DNA of 64,000 bases from Chionoecetes opilio. Lineage: Eukaryota > Arthropoda > Malacostraca > Decapoda > Majidae. A model generated the notes under the pieces. The model had not been told where the DNA came from. It searched no databases and saw only the letters and a list, made by a program, of their open reading frames with translations. The first letter of the stretch is position 1. Every line of letters starts with the position of its first letter. The DNA is taken from positions 72,399-136,398 of the forward strand of contig JACEEZ010013560.1 of the NCBI GenBank assembly GCA_016584305.1, written 5' to 3'. Shown here piece by piece: positions 60,155 to 64,000 of the stretch. A program made the translations under genes and the position numbers.

Positions 60155-60680
60155 GCGGAGTTTAGGTGAACCTCCACTCATTCCAGGTGTAATATGTAGC
60201 TCCCTGTTCTTTGCCTCTAGGACCACTGAAGGCAGAGTGTTGTCATTGGAGCTACTGTATCCTGGCGTGGGTGGCTGGTCTGGGATGTCAGCCAGCCACT
60301 TGTCAAGGTGATGTTTTAAGGTGTCCGTGGTGACGCCAGTTAGGTCCCGAATGTGTCTTGGGGCGCAATTGAAGAGGCGTACACCATTGTGGGAGAAGCT
60401 GTGGTGTATGAGGGTTTCCAGTCCTTTAGAGGTGGTACTCTGTACATAGTACAGCCTACCTCTTCTAGGATTTCTGTTTTCCTCCATACCTACTTTTGGA
60501 GCCAGACCTTCCAGGATTTTCCAGACATAGATTATGATGTATGTACCTCTCTCGTCTGCGCTGCAGAGAGTAGAGGCTCAGTCTGTGCAGCCTCTCCCAG
60601 TAGTTGAGGTGCTGGAGACCATATATTTTGTTGGTATAGGTCCTTTGTGGTGCTTCCAGCAGGGTGATGTCCTTTATTTC
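60155..60680 (-). mobile_element. CR1-like LINE ORF2 C-terminal fragment
   Basis: Minus frames read ITLLEAPQRTYTNKIYGLQH, YWERLHRLSLYSLQRRRERY, RNPRRGRLYYVQ, NGVRLFNCAPRHIRDLTGVT and LADIPDQPPTPGYSSSNDN. This is the typical end of a decapod LINE ORF2 (LFNxLPxxIRxLTGV.. DKFL..IPDQP). One frameshift near 60470 separates the pieces. Confidence 0.8.
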
Positions 60681-60962
60681 CTTTTTCTTGTTCTTACTTT
60701 CCTTCTTCTTATCTTCTCTCTTCTCTTTACTCTTCCTTGCGTGCGACAGGGAACACAACATCAGTCTCTTTCTCGACACACATGAATTCTCAGTTTACAC
60801 TGATGCAGAACTGCTCACCCAGCTAATGGCCTCTTACATCAGCCTTCACGTGTGCGATAGGAAACATGACATATGTCCCTTCTCCGCAGCACATGGACAG
60901 CAACTGGTAATTCACAATTCGGAAATAAATAATTTCCTTTTTCCTTGCCCCGCGTGGACTCG
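60676..60962. repeat. 285-bp direct repeat, unit 1
   Basis: About 285 bp including TTGCGTGCGACAGGGAACAC, CAGCTAATGGCCTCTTACAT and TTCACAATTCGGAAATAAAT, repeated at 61541-61827 in the same orientation with about 90% identity by eye. Confidence 0.8.
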
Positions 60963-61187
60963 TACCTCCGCCACATCAGAAGTTGCACTCGAGCCCAGCG
61001 CGTAACCGGTTTCGCCATAAGATTAACCCAATGGTTTTACGGCTTCTGATGTATTTATGTTCATTACACAGCTTTATCCTCCCTCTGAGATTCTATTTCC
61101 CTAATTCTGAAGTCGACGCGTGGTAGCGTGTGGCTTCGTGGGTCAGGCTTTTCACTCTTCGGAGGGTTGGTTGAGTCCGTGTGATGG

Positions 61188-61441
61188 GCCCGTACCGAGA
61201 GTCATGATGAAGGGCGAGTGACAACCTTCGTCGACTGAGGAAGGGTACCATAAAAGGGATATTTTTCAGAACGAAGAGCAGCGACGAAGGTCGGCACGAA
61301 GACACGGGGGTACCCGTGTCTTCGTGCCGATCTTCGGCCGTCGTTGCTGCTCTTCGTTCCGAAAAATATCCCTTTTATGGTACCCTTCCTCAGTCGACGA
61401 AGGTTGTCGCTCGCCCTTCATCATGACTCTCGGTACGGGCC
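61188..61441. repeat. imperfect palindrome, about 125-bp arms, 4-bp loop
   Basis: GACACGGG-GGTA-CCCGTGTC at 61301-61320 is the centre. Arms extend outward to GGCCCGTACCGAGAG (61188) and its complement (61441), with a few substitutions and one small indel. Confidence 0.9.
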
Positions 61442-61540
61442 ATGGTCTTCCGTCTTCCCTATTTTCTCTGTTGACTTTCAAGGGGGTAGTACTGGACCAT
61501 CCCATCGCTTCGCCAGCCAGTGTCATGGGGGGGGGAGGGG

Positions 61541-61827
61541 GTCTTCATTTTCTTACTTCTCCTTCTTCTTATCTTCTCTCTATGTTTTACTCTTTCTTGC
61601 GTGCGACAGGGAACACAACATCAGTATCTTTCTCGACACACATGGGGTAAATTTTACACTGATGCAGACTTGCTCATCCAGCTAATGGCCTCTTACATTA
61701 GCCTTCACGCATGCGATAGGAAACATGACAAATGTCCCTTCTTTGCAGCACATTGGACTCAGGCTGGTAATTCACAATTCGGAAATAAATAATTTCCTTT
61801 TTCCTTGCCCCGCGGGGACTCCACTAG
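61541..61827. repeat. 285-bp direct repeat, unit 2
   Basis: Second copy of the repeat at 60676-60962. The Gypsy protease frame on the minus strand ends inside it. Confidence 0.8.
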
Positions 61828-62300
61828 TCCCAAGCTGGTGCGACAAGTGCCCTTAATCTCACAGGGCAACAGCATCTCCGACTTAGGAGGGATGACGGTG
61901 GTGCGCTTGACCCTGACTGGCAGGTCCTCCTGGTCCATGGCCCTCATCGGCACACTCCTTCCTTCGACCTTCAGCTGCATTGCGCGGAAGTCCATTTCAC
62001 ACCTGCGTGACAACAGGTAGTCGAGACCCAGGATACAAGCATCCTCCATGTCAGCCACGTACACAGCAAGGGATTTCTCCTTCCCTCCAAGCTGAAGCTT
62101 GACATCCACTGGGCCCCTGAGTTCTGCACAGTGACCGTATAACTCCACACAATCGTTGAAACGTCTTTGGGAGCTGCCGATGACCGACCACGTCAGGCCG
62201 CACCAAGGTCCGCTCTGACCCCGTGTCGACGACCACTGGGCACACCACTCCGTCAATCCTTCCTTCCACGTGGCAGCTGGTCACGACAGTCCTCTTGTGT
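61815..62300 (-). pseudogene. Gypsy-type retrotransposon aspartic protease fragment
   Basis: Minus strand: CHVEGRIDGVVCPVVVDTGS then ERTLVRPDVV holds the retropepsin DTG(S) catalytic motif. After a frameshift near 62190 come LRGPVDVKLQLGGKEKSLAV and ADMEDACILGLDYLLSRRCE, with ILGLDYL as the second conserved hydrophobic-hydrophobic-Gly motif. RT does not follow; the sequence runs into the 285-bp repeat. The 5' side is cut off by the CR1-like LINE at about 62300. Confidence 0.8.
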
Positions 62301-62304
62301 AAGA

Positions 62305-64000
62305 AGTGTGTAAGAAGTGAGGAATTGCTACGGCGGTTCAAGGAAGCTGTAGGTAAAGTTAGGGACAGGGGTGGGTTCCCTGTGGTGTGTGGTGTCCTTC
62401 CAAGACGCTTTGTTGACGACATGTGGTACTCCAGGGCTATTGCGGTGAATTGCCGGCTGGCACTTCATTGCAAAGCCAATGGTTGGGCATTTGTCGACAG
62501 CTGGGACCTCTTTTTCGGGCATAACCACCTCTACCGCAGGGACGGGGTGCACTTTTCGAGGAAAGGAGTTCAGGTCTTGTCTGAATCCCTTGAAAGGGAG
62601 GTAGATGCACTGCAGGCTTTTTTAAGATAGAGAACCGGGGTTTAGACACGGGGGTCGGGGTAAAGGAAACTTGCGACACTAGGGGGAGTTTCAGAAGGCA
62701 GGGAACTAAAGTGATTCGTAAGAAGAGAGAGAGGAGGGGTTTAGTTAAAGATAAAGGGAAAATTGACCAAAAAAAAGAGGAGTTGCTTGAAGGTTTACTA
62801 TACAAACTGTAGGAGTATTTAAAAAAAGATAGATTTCCTGAGAGGAATAAATAGTGTAGAGGTTTTTGATATAATAGCATTAACAGAAACATGGTTGGAT
62901 ATGTCAGGAAAGGTATTCGATCCGGAAGTCGAGATAGCTGGGTATAAGTTATTTCACAAGGACAGAGTAGGCAGACGAGGAGGAGGAGTTGCGCTTTATG
63001 CAAGAGATGCATTGCAGTGTTGTGTTAACAATGTTATAAAAACAGATGACAGCATAGAGTCTATATGGGTAGAGGTTACGGAAGGAACTGAGAAAATGGT
63101 TTTGGGTGTAGTGTATAGGCCTCCAAACTTATGTAAAGAGGATTCAGCTCCTATATGGGAAGAAATAAACAAGGCCTGCAGATATAATCGATTATGCGTG
63201 GTGGGAGATTTTAATCTTAGGAATATAGACTGGGATTTAATCATAGGCGACAGCGATGCAGATGAATTGTTAAATATAATCCAGGATAACTTCCTAAGTT
63301 AAGCAATCAAGGAGCCTACTAGAGGAGATAATATTCTAGATCTATTGCTGACAAATAGAGACGATTTAGTTACAAATGTGGAGGTCGGGGGGAATTTAGA
63401 TAATAGCGACCATTATAAATCAGTTTTAGCTTAAATGGGAATTTGGGGAAAATTAATGCAATAGGCTCAATACCAAATTTAAAAAGGGCCCAAATTATGC
63501 GAGTTTGAAGACACTGGATTTTATTAATAAGAGGTGGGAATGGGGGAGAAAAATTTTCCCCCGGACAGGCGAGACAGCTAAAAAGGGCCCAAATTTATAA
63601 AGGGATTAGGAAGGACCTGGAGGAAATTTGGCGGGGCCCAGTATGGTGTGAGGTCGGGCTGAGGAGATATTAGAGGGGTTAGACAGGGAATGAGGTCAGG
63701 GCTGAGAGGTAATTAAGGGGTTAGAAGGGGAAGTGAGGTCGGACCCGGGGAGGTTTACCTCATTTGTAAGGAATATAATTGACGGACAGAAAAGAAATTT
63801 CCTTATAGGGAAAAAAGGTCCAGAAAAGTGACCCCAAAATGATACCCCAATTAAAACACAAATTGGGAGTAAAAGAACTTTTTTTAAAGGTTAAAGGCAG
63901 GATGGTAAAAAAAACAGTATACGTGATGGCGAGGACAGTGAAAAACACTCGATTTGCTAAGAACAATTATGAGTTTAAAATAGCAAAACAGGCGAAAGGG
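62305..64000 (+). mobile_element. CR1-like LINE: esterase-type ORF1, endonuclease and RT start, running off the window
   Basis: 62310-62627 encodes the C-terminal half of an SGNH/GDSL-like esterase (RFKEAVGKVRDRGGFPVVCG, SRAIAVNCRLALHCKANGWA, HLYRRDGVHFSRKG with the DxxH catalytic block). From about 62790 comes the ORF2 endonuclease: FDIIALTETWLDMSG, GGVALYARDAL, VLGVVYRPPN, CVVGDFNLRNIDWD with the GDFN catalytic motif, and NSDHYKSV corresponding to the SDH motif. After 63430 the frame is badly shifted, with VKGRMVKKTVYVMARTVKNT and NYEFKIAKQAKG still readable. One in-frame stop is at 62818. Confidence 0.85.

Noticed and set aside
60676..61827. The 285-bp direct repeats as LTRs of the Gypsy fragment
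   Set aside because: They lack TG...CA ends, and the protease frame runs straight into one repeat without RT between, so LTR identity is unsupported.

Overview
The window is eukaryotic DNA. It holds one complete, confidently recognised host gene, a GRASP/GORASP Golgi reassembly stacking protein on the minus strand. The gene runs from its ATG at 58545 to a stop at 15395, about 43 kb, and its eight or more small exons total about 1.45 kb of coding sequence. The rest is mostly transposable elements and simple repeats. The repeat families point to an arthropod, most likely a decapod crustacean: RNase H-bearing I/Jockey-group LINEs, CR1-like LINEs with an SGNH esterase, many pogo/hAT/TTAA MITEs, TTAGG-like motifs and (GA)n/(AT)n tracts. 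The species cannot be named from this sequence.

Layout: 1-840 is a broken, multi-frameshift copy of an uncharacterised invertebrate multicopy ORF. 1.2-7.4 kb is LINE sequence, including one short LINE inserted inside another of the same family. 7.4-15.4 kb holds pogo-like and long-inverted-repeat MITEs and a large (AT)n tract. The terminal GRASP exon is at 15.4 kb, followed upstream by a 6 kb TA-flanked DNA element (15.7-21.8 kb) in intron 7. The proline/serine-rich exons lie at 22.7 and 24.6-25.2 kb. Intron 5 contains a four-level nest of transposons (25.4-29.8 kb). The PDZ exons lie at 30.3, 31.5, 45.3 and 46.8 kb, and the myristoylation-site exon is at 58.5 kb. Intron 3 contains a LINE broken twice by shorter LINE derivatives, one of them in turn broken by a TTAA element. 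Intron 1 holds a TIR element carrying a second uncharacterised multicopy ORF, Tc1 and pogo remnants, and several tandem repeats. 60-64 kb, upstream of GRASP, holds CR1-like LINEs, a Gypsy protease remnant and a 125-bp imperfect palindrome.

The most interesting signal is a HAL1-like half-LINE family. Three copies (4256-7042, 37572-40416 and the split copy at 3452-4255/7043-7370) share the same internal junction: ORF1 plus the first part of the ORF2 endonuclease is joined directly to the 3' UTR, skipping RT and RNase H. A fourth copy (36219-37183) carries a different, larger deletion. Target-site duplications of 13, 9 and 13 bp prove separate insertions, so the deleted form itself was mobilised, presumably by a full-length relative such as the ORF2-bearing copy at 1590-3449.
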